64,000 nt of DNA, taken from assembly GCA_009767595.1 (NCBI GenBank), contig VSDK01010418.1:358493-422492 (forward strand), given 5' to 3'. The position numbers and the translations under genes are program-made. Under the pieces are notes generated by a model. It made no database searches. It saw nothing but the letters and a program-made list of their open reading frames with translations, and was not told where the DNA came from. How positions within the stretch are numbered: position 1 is the stretch's first letter; the number at the start of each line of letters is the position of its first letter. The DNA is from Symbiodinium kawagutii. Lineage: Eukaryota > Sar > Dinophyceae > Suessiales > Symbiodiniaceae. This document shows, piece by piece, positions 1 to 12,286 of this stretch.

Positions 1-597
1 GGAGCATTGCAAAGCTGGGCGTTTCAATGGCCTTGAATCTTCATACGTAAGCTTTCGTGAACCATGTGTGGTGTATCAATGCCTTGTCACTTTTGTTGAA
101 TAACGTGAGGTTGTCCACGATATTTTTGACATGATCTGTGGTGAATATTTTCTATAGCGTATACCTGTCATTGACTCCATAGTCCATGGGATTCAATGGA
201 AAAATGCCACAGCCACGAATATTGATCAAAACAAAACTCACAAGGAGAAAAAGGATGACAGCAAAGCTCCACAAATCTTCATGACTTAAGCCACATCAAG
301 GAATCGCAAAACGCTGGGGATGCTCATGTAGCCATGTCAAGGGCTTTGTGACACAGCAAGCCGCTCCCAAGCAATGATGCACTGAGGAAAACCTGCAATT
401 TGGGAACGAATGAACTGTGGCTATGGACAGCATTTTGGGGAATCGGTTTGAAGCTGCATGGCTTTCAGATACTTTCCCTGATCAAGCAAGAAGTGTTTGT
501 GACATCCAGCCACGGGTAAATAATCCTGTTTTCACCATCGCAGGTTATTATCGCCAGTGACAGGCTTTCCATGTGAACTGGGCTTCCATAGAACTCA

Positions 598-705
598 CAG
601 GAGCTGGGCCAGCTCCGAAACGCCACGCCTTGGCTTCCCACTTCTCACGGCGCTTCTCTTCGATGGCCAAGCGACGCTCCTCTTCCTCCCTGGGAAGCCG
701 TGGGG
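598..705 (-). CDS. Charged exon near the window edge
   Basis: The minus strand reads RLPREEEERRLAIEEKRREK then WEAKAWRFGAGPAP. It is probably a late exon of the same coiled-coil gene. A donor near 597 is plausible (CCTGTGAG). Confidence 0.45.
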
Positions 706-984
706 GTGGGGCCGGAAACGGCGGACACGAGCTGCGACTCGGCAAACTAAGGACGGCCATGAGAGGGGCCATGGCCATGATAGGTCTACCCCATTGCCCA
801 AAAATGATCTTGTTCAATTTAGGAATCTATACTTTCCAATGATTCGTGAATGTCGAAGCCATGTTTCTGGCATGGGATGAATCTTCTCTTGAGACCGACC
901 ACCATCCCGTGACTACAATCCTTTGACAGGAAAACCATCAGTCTGCCAGTACACCATCGCTACGCTCAACTGAAGGATATTTTC

Positions 985-1122
985 TTGAGGCGACCTCGCT
1001 TGTTCCCACTGACAGAATGCTGCAGGGGCCCCCCACTTGCGTCTGGCTTCCTTCTCCTCCTTGGCCTTCCTGACAGAAGCAGCACGAACCACTTTCGAAA
1101 GGGCCTTGCACTTCCTTGCACT
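985..1122 (-). CDS. Small Lys/Arg-rich exon
   Basis: The minus strand reads ARKCKALSKVVRAASVRKAK, then EEKEARRKWGAPAAFCQWEQ. The motif resembles the next exon (EEKRREKW...GAGPAP), so the two may be diverged repeats of one unit in the protein. Confidence 0.4.
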
Positions 1123-1217
1123 CTGTTCATCCTAGAGCTTCATAGGGATTCACATGCTGAAGGATGACCTATAGATCTTTAGTCTCAAGCAACTGATGTT
1201 TCAACGCTGCTCATGGA

Positions 1218-1292
1218 CTTCTGAAGATCTGCCGGTCCTTTGTTGCTCTTGGTGCTCGCGTCGTCGCTGTTCCTGCAGCAGCAGTGCACGGC
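1218..1292 (-). CDS. Small Gln/Arg-rich exon
   Basis: The minus strand reads MGRALLLQEQRRREHQEQQR then TGRSS, in line with the neighbouring charged exons. The limits are not defined. Confidence 0.35.
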
Positions 1293-1492
1293 CCATGGTG
1301 AGGAAATCGTGTGCAGGACGGCGGTCGGAGAGAGACCAACGGATGTAGCACGACCTGCTGTAGATGGCAGGGTACGCTAGCTGAGAAGAACCATCAGTTC
1401 ACGCCATCCTTCGCTTCAGAGCCATCAGTTTTGGTCGTGTCTGAGATGCATCAAGGAGCCAACCTGGGATCGTCCGAACCTCAGCCTGGCAG

Positions 1493-1565
1493 CACCTGGG
1501 ATCTGCTCTCCTCTTCTTTGCGCCGCAATTCGGCTTCCTGGCAGAGAAACTTCAACCCCTGCTGG
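1493..1565 (-). CDS. Small charged exon
   Basis: The minus strand reads GLKFLCQEAELRRKEEESRS followed by Q and a CAG|GTGCTG donor. Composition matches the nearby coiled-coil exons. Confidence 0.35.
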
Positions 1566-2429
1566 GTAGTCTACCATCCCCTGAAACATGTGGGCGGTTC
1601 TTAGAATGGGAGTAGCACCAGAAATGGTTCTTTTATTGTTATAAATGGATACTGAAGGATGACAACTGCGGGGTCCCTGTGACTTAAGAGGGATGATCAC
1701 GGGCAATGGCTGATTTTGGGGGGTGCCCGTGACAATAGTGGATGTCAACTGGGGGGCCCAAACGGCTTGAGAAACGTCCATGTGAAGAGTGCAGTTGAGT
1801 TGGATGATGGCTTCAAGTGTTGGAGGGTGGAAAAGCGGGTTTACCAGTGAAACCCGAAGTGCAACGACGGTCAGTTGCTTCATGAGCAAGGGCTGATCAT
1901 GAAATCATAGCTTGGTGGGTCATTCAAATACCCTTCAAGGGTAGTCAATGACTTCGTTGTCATTGAAAGCCATGGGTTCAAATGATAGTGGCTGCTACAG
2001 TGTTTTTGAGGGATTCTCATAACTCAGAACATGGATTTCATGCAAATGGAACATGGTAATATGTTGATATCCAGCCATTGCACACTTTAAATTACAAACT
2101 TCTCAGCCATCGTTGGCTGATAGGATTCTCACAATCTTGGATGATGAATGGTGGCACAACCGCGGATCTCTTACCAAGCTACTCGCAACCTCTCATGATC
2201 ATCATATTAGGATCCAAACCGGTTCCTATCAGAAGCCAACAATCTAACAACCAAAGAAGACAAGCAAGCTGCGTCCATGAACAGAGGGCTCCATGGCAAT
2301 CACTTGCATCTTGAAATTTGTTCGCTCTCCCCACCGTTGAAGGGATCCCTTAACACTTTTACTATGGAAGATTCCCTTAAAAATAAGGGACAACTACCAA
2401 GCATGTCGCATAGCCGATCTCAACTGTGG

Positions 2430-2608
2430 CAGCAGTGGATGCGCTGCAGCAAGGCACTGGGCCAGCGACTGCAGCGACCTGGCCTTCCTCTGCTGCTCTT
2501 CCTCTTGCTGCTTCACCCGCTCCGCATGCTCACGGCGAATGGCACGAGCGTCGCGCCGGAAACGGTGCATGCTCTTGGTCTGGAGATATTTGCCCAGCCT
2601 CGTTTGCG
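2430..2608 (-). CDS. Charged helical exon
   Basis: The minus strand reads KYLQTKSMHRFRRDARAIRR, then EHAERVKQQEEEQQRKARSL and QSLAQCLAAAHPLLPQLRSA. The middle is a likely charged alpha helix. An acceptor near 2609 (ACGAG|GCTGGG) is plausible; the 3' limit is not clear. Not identified. Confidence 0.45.
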
Positions 2609-3090
2609 AAGGCAAAGGAAGGGAAGGAGTCGAGTTGATGAAGAGATTCCAAGGAAGGAGTTGAGTTGCTGAGGTGATTCAAACCCATAGCCAAGTCTGA
2701 TTCACGGCCTAGGCCCACGACTGGTACTGTAAAACATGGGAAACAATCGGTCACAGGCAGCCTTGGAGTTTACTTAGTGATTCCCAACCTAACAAAACTG
2801 GACCCTTTGAATTCTTTGCGACTGACATTCCTTTTTTGATCAAACACCATCAATCATCAGCTTACTCAGTCCTTGCCGGTGATGTGGCTGAAACTGTCTG
2901 TCTACCGTGGACCCTCCTTACTGCTTCTATCTTTGAGACCAGCATTTGTTTCTCCAACCCCATTCCGTGTCAGAAACATCGAAGACGCCAGGAAATGAGA
3001 GAGTCATTGGTATCCTCCTAACTTGAACGGTTTGGGGAAAAACATCAGCGCCACAATGACTCTGGGCTGATGTGAAGTGTCCAATGTCAC

Positions 3091-3181
3091 CTGCCTGAGG
3101 AGCTGATTTTTCTTCACTTGCTCTTCTTTCTGCATCCGCAGCTCCTCCTTTTTGTGATGCGCTTCACTCTGCTCCTGGAAG
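3091..3181 (-). CDS. Coiled-coil exon
   Basis: A minus-strand exon with a clear TTTGCAG acceptor and a CAG|GTGACA donor. It reads FQEQSEAHHKKEELRMQK, then EEQVKKNQLLRQ. The high Glu, Lys and Gln content and absence of helix breakers suggest a coiled coil. It probably belongs with the other charged exons downstream (2.6-0.6 kb) in one gene; the protein is not identified. Confidence 0.5.
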
Positions 3182-3299
3182 CTGCAAAGCACTTGAAAAA
3201 CGCGGCTCTGACTCCATTGTCGTGTTTCGCCACTCTTTGCACATTGCAACGGTCACCATCATTCTAAACCACCAATCATCAACAGTTAAACTACTCATT

Positions 3300-3345
<46 letters not shown>

Positions 3346-3346
3346 A
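3300..3346. repeat. (ATC)n microsatellite
   Basis: An uninterrupted run of about 14 ATC triplets. Confidence 0.97.
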
Positions 3347-3404
3347 CTAACCATTATTAACCATTATTGATCAGCCATTACCATGATAAACCATCAGCAG
3401 CCGC

Positions 3405-3515
3405 CGCCACAGGACTCCTCCGAGCCGCTGGACGCCGTGGTGGTGTGCACCTCCGGGGCAGGCGCGGACTCGTTGTCGCTGGCCTGGCGCCGAGTCCGGC
3501 ACCGGGAAGTGGGGA
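3405..3515 (-). CDS. Unidentified minus-strand exon, Ser/Glu-rich
   Basis: A GC-rich island in an AT-rich, (ATC)-rich background. The minus strand reads RCRTRRQASDNESAPAPEVH, then TTTASSGSEESCGGG. Exon limits are unclear. It is called only from local base composition and frame openness. Confidence 0.3.
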
Positions 3516-4226
3516 TCAACCATGGGAATGATGATCATCATGTTCCATCACTAATCATAGTTAATCATTATATCATTATGTTACCATCGGGATAATCATA
3601 GTTAATAATCATCATGTTACCATGGAATATGATAATTATGATCCCCATCAATAATAAGCATGGTAACATGATGATTATTAACTACCATTGATAATCATCA
3701 TTCTCCATCATTAATAGGCAATGGGGAATATGATGGTAATTAAATGGTAATGATACTGATGAATGATATTGGTTTATGATGATGGTTGATGATGGTTGAT
3801 GCTTATTAATGGTGGGTGATAATGGAACCCCATGGGAATTAAAATAATCGTGATTATTCTGTGGTAGTTGATCCCCATTTCCATAAATGATGGATAATGA
3901 TGATGGTTGATGATGATTCACGGTAGTTGAGAGTGTTGGGCAAGCAACGCCCATGATTTGGTGTCCAGATCAACCTCTGTCCCTATAGACAGTGTCACCA
4001 ACCAGGGTATGACCAACGTTTATCTGTGAAAAGACCTTAGTATTGGAATCACGATTTGTCCTTGCCAATCTCAACAAAGCTTTGACCCTCAATGATTTTG
4101 AGAATCAACATCACCCATCTCCAAAAACCAGTATGACTGCTGAATTTCACCAGTATGACTGGTTAGTTCTTAACCAGCGATCACTGCAACCTGAGTTGGA
4201 CTACTTCCAGATCCACTCGGAATGAC

Positions 4227-4395
4227 CCGTGCTTTGCCACAACCGGCACCCACAGCACCACCATCGCCAGGCGCTGCGCGCTGCTGGCGCCTTCTCCAAG
4301 ACCGGCACGCCATTGACGGAGCTGACCCAGGTCCAGGGGATGTGCTGCACCACGCCGAACTCAAACAGCACGTCCACGCCCGAGGCAAAGCTCTC
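4227..4395 (-). CDS. Unidentified minus-strand exon
   Basis: After a GCAG acceptor the minus strand reads ESFASGVDVLFEFGVV, then QHIPWTWVSSVNGVPVLEK. The stretch is GC-rich compared with the AT-rich flanks. A GC donor directly after LEK (AAG|GCGCCA) may end the exon earlier than 4227, since the following residues (APAARSAWRWWCCGC) look less protein-like. No family recognised. Confidence 0.45.
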
Positions 4396-5067
4396 CTGCT
4401 AAGCTCGTAGCATGTCACAGCTCAAGATGGGTCCATGAAGACCGGGACATCCATGGTTATATGACTTTGCGTGGACTTATATCCATTGATAATGGTTAAT
4501 GATAGTGGATAATAAGCAACCAAAATGATATGAACCCAGGGGGTTTTGTTACGAAGTTATGGATATTATTAACCATGATAAGTTTGATTAAACACCAAAA
4601 ATTAATTGGGGGGTTACCATTCTAATGGGAAACCAAGGTTTTTAGGGGATACCCCATATTAATCAACCAGGGGTTTATTAATCCGGGGTTAACATGACAT
4701 GGGAAAATGTCACGGAATTTATGGGAAAAGAAGTCAAAAGTGTTTTTTGTTGATGGGATCCATGAAATGCCTGATGATGGCCATGGCTTGTAAACTCTGG
4801 AGATTGGCAGCAGTCAATGACAAAAAGGGTATATCATGGTATATCCATGGATGGTGCTCCCCAAAAATGGCTGGTTCCATTGCTGAAAATTTCGCCATTC
4901 TTGGATTGATGCTGGTGATGCTTGGATGGTTTTCCAACGGAGTACAGATGGATTGGCCAGATAAATCGTGCGTAGGATGCAGGAAGACACTCGGCTAGCA
5001 ACTAGAAGCATCTAAGTCAGAGAGTCAACAGAAATCTTGGAGACACTCCCAACAAAAAATGCCCACA

Positions 5068-5163
5068 TGATGGTGTCTTAAAATAGGGGACCCCCAAACC
5101 ATTCAATAGTGATCATTGTTATTATTGCCAGTTTTCGGGGTTCCCAATTCTAAGCAACACCCA
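5068..5163. mobile_element. TIR element family A, diverged
   Basis: Left GATGGTGTCTTAAAATAGGG, right GTTCCCAATTCTAAGCAACA plus CCC. It shows the family also occurs on the left arm of the window. Confidence 0.55.
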
Positions 5164-5673
5164 CATCTTTCATTTCACGATGGATGGCATAGACCCACAG
5201 TCCCTTCGTTTTCGCCAGCCATTTGTGATCAAGGTCTCCTGACACTCTCCATCGAAGGGGCTGAAGCTTTGCTTACCGTCTGGAAGACGAAAATAGGCTT
5301 CCATCTTCATACCGGCCTGACGAGGAGATACTTGCCTCTTGTGCTTCAGCAACGCTCTCCGGTGAAACTAGTTTCAAATAAAACAAATGAATTGACATCT
5401 CAGGACCTCCAAATTGTCCGAAACCTATGGATAGTACAATGATATGCCGCCAAACGATACAACCGCCAGGTTTTCCCGCCGCTAATCGCAGCCTGCAGAT
5501 CTGCCAATGGGCCAAATCCACCGAGTTTTTCCAAACTTCGCGAGCTCTGTTGCCTGCACATCACTGCGCTAGAAGACCACTAGACGAAAGTCTTCGAAGC
5601 AAAACCAAGAAGAGCCAAGAAAGGAACGACAACCTTGACATTAGTATGAACATTGACGTGTTCATTCACACCG

Positions 5674-5690
5674 ATAAGACGACGACGAAA

Positions 5691-5722
<32 letters not shown>

Positions 5723-5723
5723 C

Positions 5724-5792
<69 letters not shown>

Positions 5793-6150
5793 CCAGCAGC
5801 AGCAGNNNNNNNNNNNNNNNNNNNNNNNNNNNNNNNNNNNNNNNNNNNNNNNNNNNNNNNNNNNNNNNNNNNNNNNNNNNNNNNNNNNNNNNNNNNNNNN
5901 NNNNNNNNNNNNNNNNNNNNNNNNNNNNNNNNNNNNNNNNNNNNNNNNNNNNNNNNNNNNNNNNNNNNNNNNNNNNNNNNNNNNNNNNNNNNNNNNNNNN
6001 NNNNNNNNNNNNNNNNNNNNNNNNNNNNNNNNNNNNNNNNNNNNNNNNNNNNNNNNNNNNNNNNNNNNNNNNNNNNNNNNNNNNNNNNNNNNNNNNNNNN
6101 NNNNNNNNAGCAGCAGCAGCAGCACCAGCAGCAGAAGCAGCAGCAATAAG
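5674..6150. repeat. (ACG)n/(ACA)n/(CAG)n compound microsatellite with gap
   Basis: ACG triplets pass into ACA triplets and then CAG triplets. An assembly gap (N, 5806-6108) follows, and CAG triplets resume to about 6148. Long Gln, Thr or Leu open frames here only reflect the repeat. Confidence 0.97.
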
Positions 6151-6681
6151 GATTGAATGGTCCAAACAGGCAACCCATCTACCAAACTTAAAGTGGAAAA
6201 GCATCAGAATGTTGATCATGCCAAAGACCATCAAAATAAACGTGGCACATGCTTTACACTTTGAGGTGACGACTCTTCAAGGAGGAGCTGATGGTTATTG
6301 TTACAATCCGGGGTAGTCCCTTAGAAGATACCCATCACCCCCGAAGTGACTGAGTTAGTTGGAAAAGGCACAAGATCTCCGCTTTTTGCGACTGATGGAT
6401 GGGTTCCAGGAACCTATCCCACCTACATCAGCCAGAACCACCAGCAATGATTCATCAGCTTTTATTGTCATAGCCACTAAAGATGTTGCATGGTCCGAAG
6501 AAATGGCTCTATGGCTGGCAAAGGGCTAAGTCTATGGCTGGGTTCTGATACACCGCTTGGGCGCTGAAGGGGAAGCCGGGGCGTTGCTCGAGACTTTGCA
6601 CTGGCACTACCACCAAAGAGCTTCACCACTGTGACTGTGGGGTGGGGGTTACCTTTTGCCAAAGATTTGTCACATAGATTT

Positions 6682-6721
6682 GATATATATATATATACAT
6701 ACTATCTATATATATATATAG
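6682..6721. repeat. (AT)n dinucleotide repeat
   Basis: Two TATATA runs separated by a short spacer with TATATATATA symmetry; may form a hairpin. Confidence 0.8.
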
Positions 6722-6975
6722 AAGTAACCACTACTATCATGCGATATCCTGTCATCATAGATGTTGTCAGTCGCATTATATGAATCATATCCCTTTGTTG
6801 CTTGGCTGATCCTGGTCATCTCATGTTCCCCTCCAACTGGATTACAGCAACAGCGAGCAAGAGCCACTATTAGCAACCACGACTACATGCAACTATAAAT
6901 AAATATAAATGTCATGTTCATAATTCTTACTCACCATACCAGCTACATGTAGTCACATGATTGCTGAACTGTCAA

Positions 6976-7146
6976 CCCCTTGCTCTTGCGTAACTTTCGC
7001 AAACTGCTGCCATCTCAGCAGCCTTGCCGGCTCCTCCTTGGATTCAGACAGATCCTCATCAGACCTGTCCAGTTGGAGATTGTTGATGCCTTCTGCGACC
7101 AATTGGAGTGACAAGGGATCAAGTGAACCAAAGGCCATCGATACTG
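6976..7146 (-). CDS. Probable exon of the acidic-repeat gene or its neighbour
   Basis: The minus strand reads MAFGSLDPLSLQLVAEG, then INNLQLDRSDEDLSESKEEP, then ARLLRWQQFAKVTQEQG. It is bounded by a CAG acceptor near 7147 and a GGG|GTTGAC-like donor near 6975. The amino-acid composition is protein-like and mildly acidic. It lies downstream of the acidic exon in the same direction, but phases do not join directly, so another exon would be needed. No family recognised. Confidence 0.4.
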
Positions 7147-7821
7147 CAATCACTAAGGCACAAGTGGTACAACAACGCGGAAGTAACCAATGTAAGCTCG
7201 ATGTCGGGCTCATTTGTCTGTCGGGTCCTTTTGCCGCCAGAATGAAGATGCAGGTGTTTTTGTTGGATTTTGGGTGCAACATGGTTCACCGCGTTTACCC
7301 ATCCCATTTCGCTTCGATGCCTCTCGGTGATTTTTTGGCACGTGCATCAGACTCTTTGCGTGTCAACTTTTAGCTGCTAAAACTTTCAGAGCTACGTCAT
7401 CCGGAGATAACCTGATTAGAGAGATGCAAATTGCATAAGAGTTACAATTTCCCACAGGAGATCACACCACTTTGGAGGATGATTGACCTACAAAGTTGAA
7501 ACTACTGACCAAGTGCCACCAATGTCTGGTTGACCTGTTTGCTTACCTCATAGCTTGTGGCTGTTGGAGGAAATGATGGGCCTTGCCAATCTTTAGATAG
7601 TGTGTGATGAGGGCAAACATGAACAGTTTGCAGGTGATTATTGCGCTAGTTGCGCAACAGTCAACACCAAAAAAGCGTGCCTGTCATAGTGTGCAAGAAG
7701 AAACTCAAGAAAAAACCATCTAGTCAAAACCCTTTTGACAATCACCAATCAAGGCTTGGGTAACCTACCTCTCATACAGTCAATGTATTCAAGTTCACAC
7801 GCAGAAACTGCTTTCCCGCAC

Positions 7822-9348
7822 CTGTGCCATTGATCGTGCTGTGGTGTGGATTAGGCCCCGCCTGTCATCATTTTCGTCTTCCATGTCTTCTTCGCTTTGC
7901 GAACTGTCTGATTCTTCGGACATGTGCGTCTTTTCTGCCTGTCCTTCTTCGAAATCTCCATCGTCCTCATCCTGTTCATCGCGCTCAGCATGTTCTTCAG
8001 CATCCTCAGCTTCACTCTGAAAACCAGTGGCCTCCTCTGAGTTATCTTCGTGAATTTCTTGAGATGCTTCTTCTTCTGCATCTTCTTCATCTTCTGCATG
8101 CTGTGCAGCTTCTTCATCTTCTGCATGCTGTGCGGCTTCTTCATCTTCTGCATGCCGTGCAGCATCTTCATGATCTGCATGCTGTGCAGTTTCTTCATCT
8201 TCTGCATGCTGTGCGGCTTCTTCATCTTCTGCATGCCGTGCAGCATCTTCATCTTCTGCATGCTGTGCGGCTTCTCCATCTTCTGCATGCTGTGCGGCTT
8301 CTTCATCTTCTGCATGCTGCGCAGCTTCTCCATCTTCTGCATGCTGTGCAGCTTCTCCATCTTCTGCATGCTGTGCGGCTTCTTCATCTTCTGCATGCTG
8401 CGCAGCTTCTCCATCTTCTGCATGCTGTGCAGCTTCTCCATCTTCTGCATGCTGTGCAGCTTCTCCATCTTCTGCATGCTGTGCGATTTCTCCAGCTTCT
8501 GCAAGCGGTGTAATTTCTCCATCTTCCGCATGCTGTGCAGATTCTCCATCTTCCGCATGCTGTGCAGCTTCTCCATCTTCTGGATGCTGTGCAGCTTCTT
8601 CATCTTCTCCATGCTGTGCAGCTTCTCCATCTTCTGCATACTGTGCAGTTTCTTCGTCTTCCGTGAGTTGTGCAGCTCCTCCATCTTCTGCAAGCTGTGC
8701 AATTTCTCCATCTTCTGCATGCTGTGCAGCTTCTCCATCTTCTGGATGCTGTGCAGTTTCTTCATCTTCTCCAGCTTCTTCATTTTCCATGTGTTCTTCA
8801 TCTTCTACACATTCCTCATCTTCTACGTGTTCTTCGTCTTGTCTGTCGTCTCTGTCTTCTGCACCTTCTCCACCTTCTCTACTTTCTCCACGTCTCGTAT
8901 GGTCTTCACCGTGTTCATCTTCACTCTCCAAATCCATTGTTTCTGCGGGCATGTCTGGCCGTTCATCAAAATCAAAATCAAAATCACTCTGCTCAACCTC
9001 ATCAAAATCACTCTGCTCAACCTCATCTTCTGGCTGGTCAGAGCCTTCACTCTCGGGGTCAAGTGCCTCAAGTGCCTCAGCCTGAGAGTCCTTCGGCCTT
9101 TCTTGAAACTCATCAACTGGGTGCTCTTGCTTTGCTGCATCTGGTCGATTCTCTTGAAGCTCTGGCCACTCATCATCACTTTCCTCCTCCTCCTCCTCCT
9201 CCCCAGCCTCTCCAGCATCGTCAGAGTCTAGAAGTATGGGAGTGTCAGTGTCACTGTAGCTGTTGCTATCATTCGCGGCCTCGACGCGGGCACCAGACTG
9301 CTCTTCAGGATCGCACTCAACGCACTCCTCCCGGTGTAGCCTCCAATC
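7822..9348 (-). CDS. Acidic repeat exon, 509 codons
   Basis: A single open stretch on the minus strand from a TAG acceptor (exon begins DWRLHREECVECD) to a CAG|GTGCGG donor. It is exactly 1527 nt, phase 0 at both ends. The first ~130 codons are rich in Asp, Glu and Ser, with a run of seven Glu and two copies of EVEQSDFD. Then follow about 25 tandem copies of a 9-residue unit of the type AEDGEAAQH (27 bp period, roughly 8070-8790), and an acidic tail with EESDSSQSEEDMEDENDD. The product would be strongly negatively charged and probably disordered. I do not recognise a family. There is no start or stop codon in the exon, so it is internal to a larger minus-strand gene. Reverse-strand and shifted frames stay open only because the 27 bp period is a multiple of three. 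Confidence 0.6.
8070..8790. repeat. 27 bp tandem coding repeat
   Basis: About 25 copies of a 27 bp unit resembling cttcttcatcttctgcatgc plus tgtgcgg. It encodes the 9-residue acidic/His repeat on the minus strand. Variants differ mainly by GGA/GAA (Gly/Glu) and a few Ala/Thr/Ile changes. Confidence 0.9.
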
Positions 9349-12286
9349 CTACAAGGCGGCCAAACACCAAGCATGCTTGACCCATTGCACCAACTGGAGC
9401 AGTGGATCGATGGCAAACCTATATTAGAAACCCTTGTTTACCCCTTGTTAACCACCCATTGTGGCATCCGCATCAATTTGTTGCCCATCATTTTTGTTGG
9501 AAAGAACAAGTGAAAGCAGCAGTGTCAAAAAGCTGCTGGTGTAATCCCTTCCAAAGTTGATTGGGTTTGAATCTCCGGCTTGTGAACCTCGACCCGTAGG
9601 GTCACCCATCAGCACTGCAGCAGCCAGACAGGCTAACTGCTCAGTTGGGAAATCATCGACTCATCAAACAGGATCTTACCAAAAAAACACTTCTGCGAAC
9701 AAAAAAACAGTGTAAAACAGCAAAAACAAGTCGCGTAGGGCTGTATGAAATTGTGGAGACTCTATGAGTCTATCTACGTACCTGGTTTACATGTTTGTCA
9801 CAGCTTACAGTGGGTCCAATCCTGCACACCCCACACCGTGAAACAAAAAAAGTTCCACATCTTGAAGACTTCTGTACCAGGTGGAATTGTACCACATCAA
9901 GCGCAGGCGGTGCCCATGGATCAAAAATTTGACCAACCATGGGATTCCTACTGCAAGCTCAATAATATTACATTGGAAGCTAGTTGGAAAACCCAATCTG
10001 AATCTACAGTTGCAATCCCTTCGTTGGCGGCTCCTCTGTGCCACTCCCGGCACCCGGAGTCCGTGAAGTCAGTCCTTCAGTTGGCATTCCTCTGAACAAT
10101 AGAAGCAGGAATTGCATCGACTGCACACATAGTCCACATCCTCACGGTGCACCGTGTCCACATCTTCAGGTCATGTGTAACCACTTCGAGGGATCCCCGC
10201 ATTAGAATCTGCTTGCAATTCCCAGTAGAAACTATCGCCGTCAAAGAAACTACTCAACCACAGGTCAGATCTCAAGTGTAGAGGATTCAGAACAGGACGC
10301 TTGGAAGTTCATCCCAGTTGAGATCACCTGCATTGTTGTGTCCACCAGCAACAACCCGACACTGATGTATACAAGTCAATAGTTCAGGTTGTTGCTCAGG
10401 AGTCAATTGTAGTGTTCAAATTCTTTCAAGGTATTTATTCCTGTTTGATGAGACTTACAATCGACAAATACAACGATGTTGGGCCTACACTCTTATGCCA
10501 ACCATGATAGGAAAAAGTACTTGTCAGAGTAGAAAACTACTGCATACTAATGTATTGGGGTAATTATGATAAACTACTATGGATTCATGAGTAGAATTTC
10601 ATGAGCAATATTTGTTTCCGATGATCGAATAGCATCAACCATCACGGATCAATGATGGATTCAAAGCATGAACAATAGCATTAGTCAGAAGCCAAACATA
10701 GAATCCATGATTGATGACGAAATCTCCTTGATGTAAACCATCCAATCGGTCTCCTTGGCCAAACAAATTGTATATCACCCAATGAGAGAAATTCTCTTAC
10801 AGTAATTACAAACAATGGAACTCTTCAATGGGAGCTACTCATAAACTGGCTGCGAGTTGTTATGATCTCAGCCGCTGATGGGTCATCCAATTCTCAGCGT
10901 GATCAAGTTACAGGTGGTGGCACTGTTGCCACGCCCGCTTTGCTCCCGCAACAACCCCCAGTGTCATTTCTCTCCCGCCTCAAAAGTACCGCAGTATTCG
11001 CATTGAAGATCCTGAGTTCCCCCCGTGTCACCCTCCGGAGTAGCTGCACTAAGTGTGGTACACTCACAAGTCGCTCATTTGCCAAGGGTGTTCGACTGCT
11101 TAGAATGCAACAGCAAGGATCCATCAGTCAGGTGGTTATACTTTGTGATTGATGAGACTTGATGACGAACAAAGATGATTTTCATGCAGATTCGTTGCAG
11201 TATCACTAAATGTTGGGGCTATCATGTTGCCAGTGGTCGACGTATCGAAGCAGGGTCAGCCACCTGTCATCAAATTTCTATGGCCTTGCAGACTGAGTCT
11301 TGTCACTAAGGGTTGTACATCCATCGCCATCGCGGTTTCGACTGCCAAAGCTACGTGCTTTCAACAACGTTGAATCTTGTTGAAGTTCATAACAGTGGTT
11401 GCTTCAAAATAGCCATTCAAGTGCGAAATAAAAATTCAAGCATTGTTCGAGAATGAGACCTCCCATGTTCAAACACCTGAGCACCTGGAAGCAGTTCAAC
11501 ATATGTATCAAACGTGATGCTAAAGACGCAACTTGTCGGATTTTGATCCGTTCCCAGTTGTCTCTCTAATGAATGAGATTTCCTGTCCGCAGGATGTGCG
11601 GCTTGAGCCAAAGTATCCAAAGTATATGCGATCCAAATCACTGCCCCAAAAAATCTCAACCTATATCCAGAAAGTTCTTGGTTGACGGGAAATATAGATG
11701 AATGCTGGGTCGAGAAGCGACACTAACCACCGACAAAAATAGATATACCAATCACAAGAAGTTTGCTCGCGGGTTACGAGGGAATTGCAAGAATAGGTTG
11801 AGAATAGATGATGATTGGTATCTTGATTGAGAATAGATTGAGAATTGATTGCTCATCATGATTTGCTTTGGAACAGATCATGTCACTGCTCAGCGATGCA
11901 TCACCGACAGCAAGAGCTTGAAAGCTTCGCAAGCCCAACAGGTTGCCCCAACAACCTCGTGCCAAAAAATCATCGCCACATAGCTATTTTGGTTGGGATG
12001 TGGTCATCTACAAGTGGCGCCAAGTATTTGGTCTGGACTCACTATGCATATACATCATGATTGGCGACCCCCAGTTCTCAAATCATCTGTCCACCTGTGA
12101 TACAGGAATCTGCACAACAACTCTCATTTGCGTGGAAAGAACCGGATTCTTCCACCTATTTGTATGATGCTGAATGATGGATAACAGATCACACTTAGAT
12201 CCACTGAATCAGTTGATGCTTCATGGATCGCGGTTGATCGCTGTCTCCGGATCTTTTCTCCAAATCTCCAAGGCTGTCTCCAGGTC
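9349..12286. other. Intergenic or intronic, no clear gene
   Basis: Between the RPL7 stop and the acidic exon, both on the minus strand. Short protein-like minus-strand stretches occur near 11040-10960 (QCEYCGTFEAGEK) and 10070-9960 (TDFTDSGCREWHRGAANEG) but lack confirming splice signals. They may be upstream exons of the acidic-repeat gene. Confidence 0.4.

Noticed and set aside
8050..9231. 393-codon plus-strand frame rich in Phe, Cys, Ile
   Set aside because: Antisense shadow of the acidic 27 bp repeat exon.
10960..11060. Possible zinc-finger fragment (QCEYCGTFEAGEK, minus strand)
   Set aside because: Only one Cys pair, a stop directly after, and no convincing splice sites.
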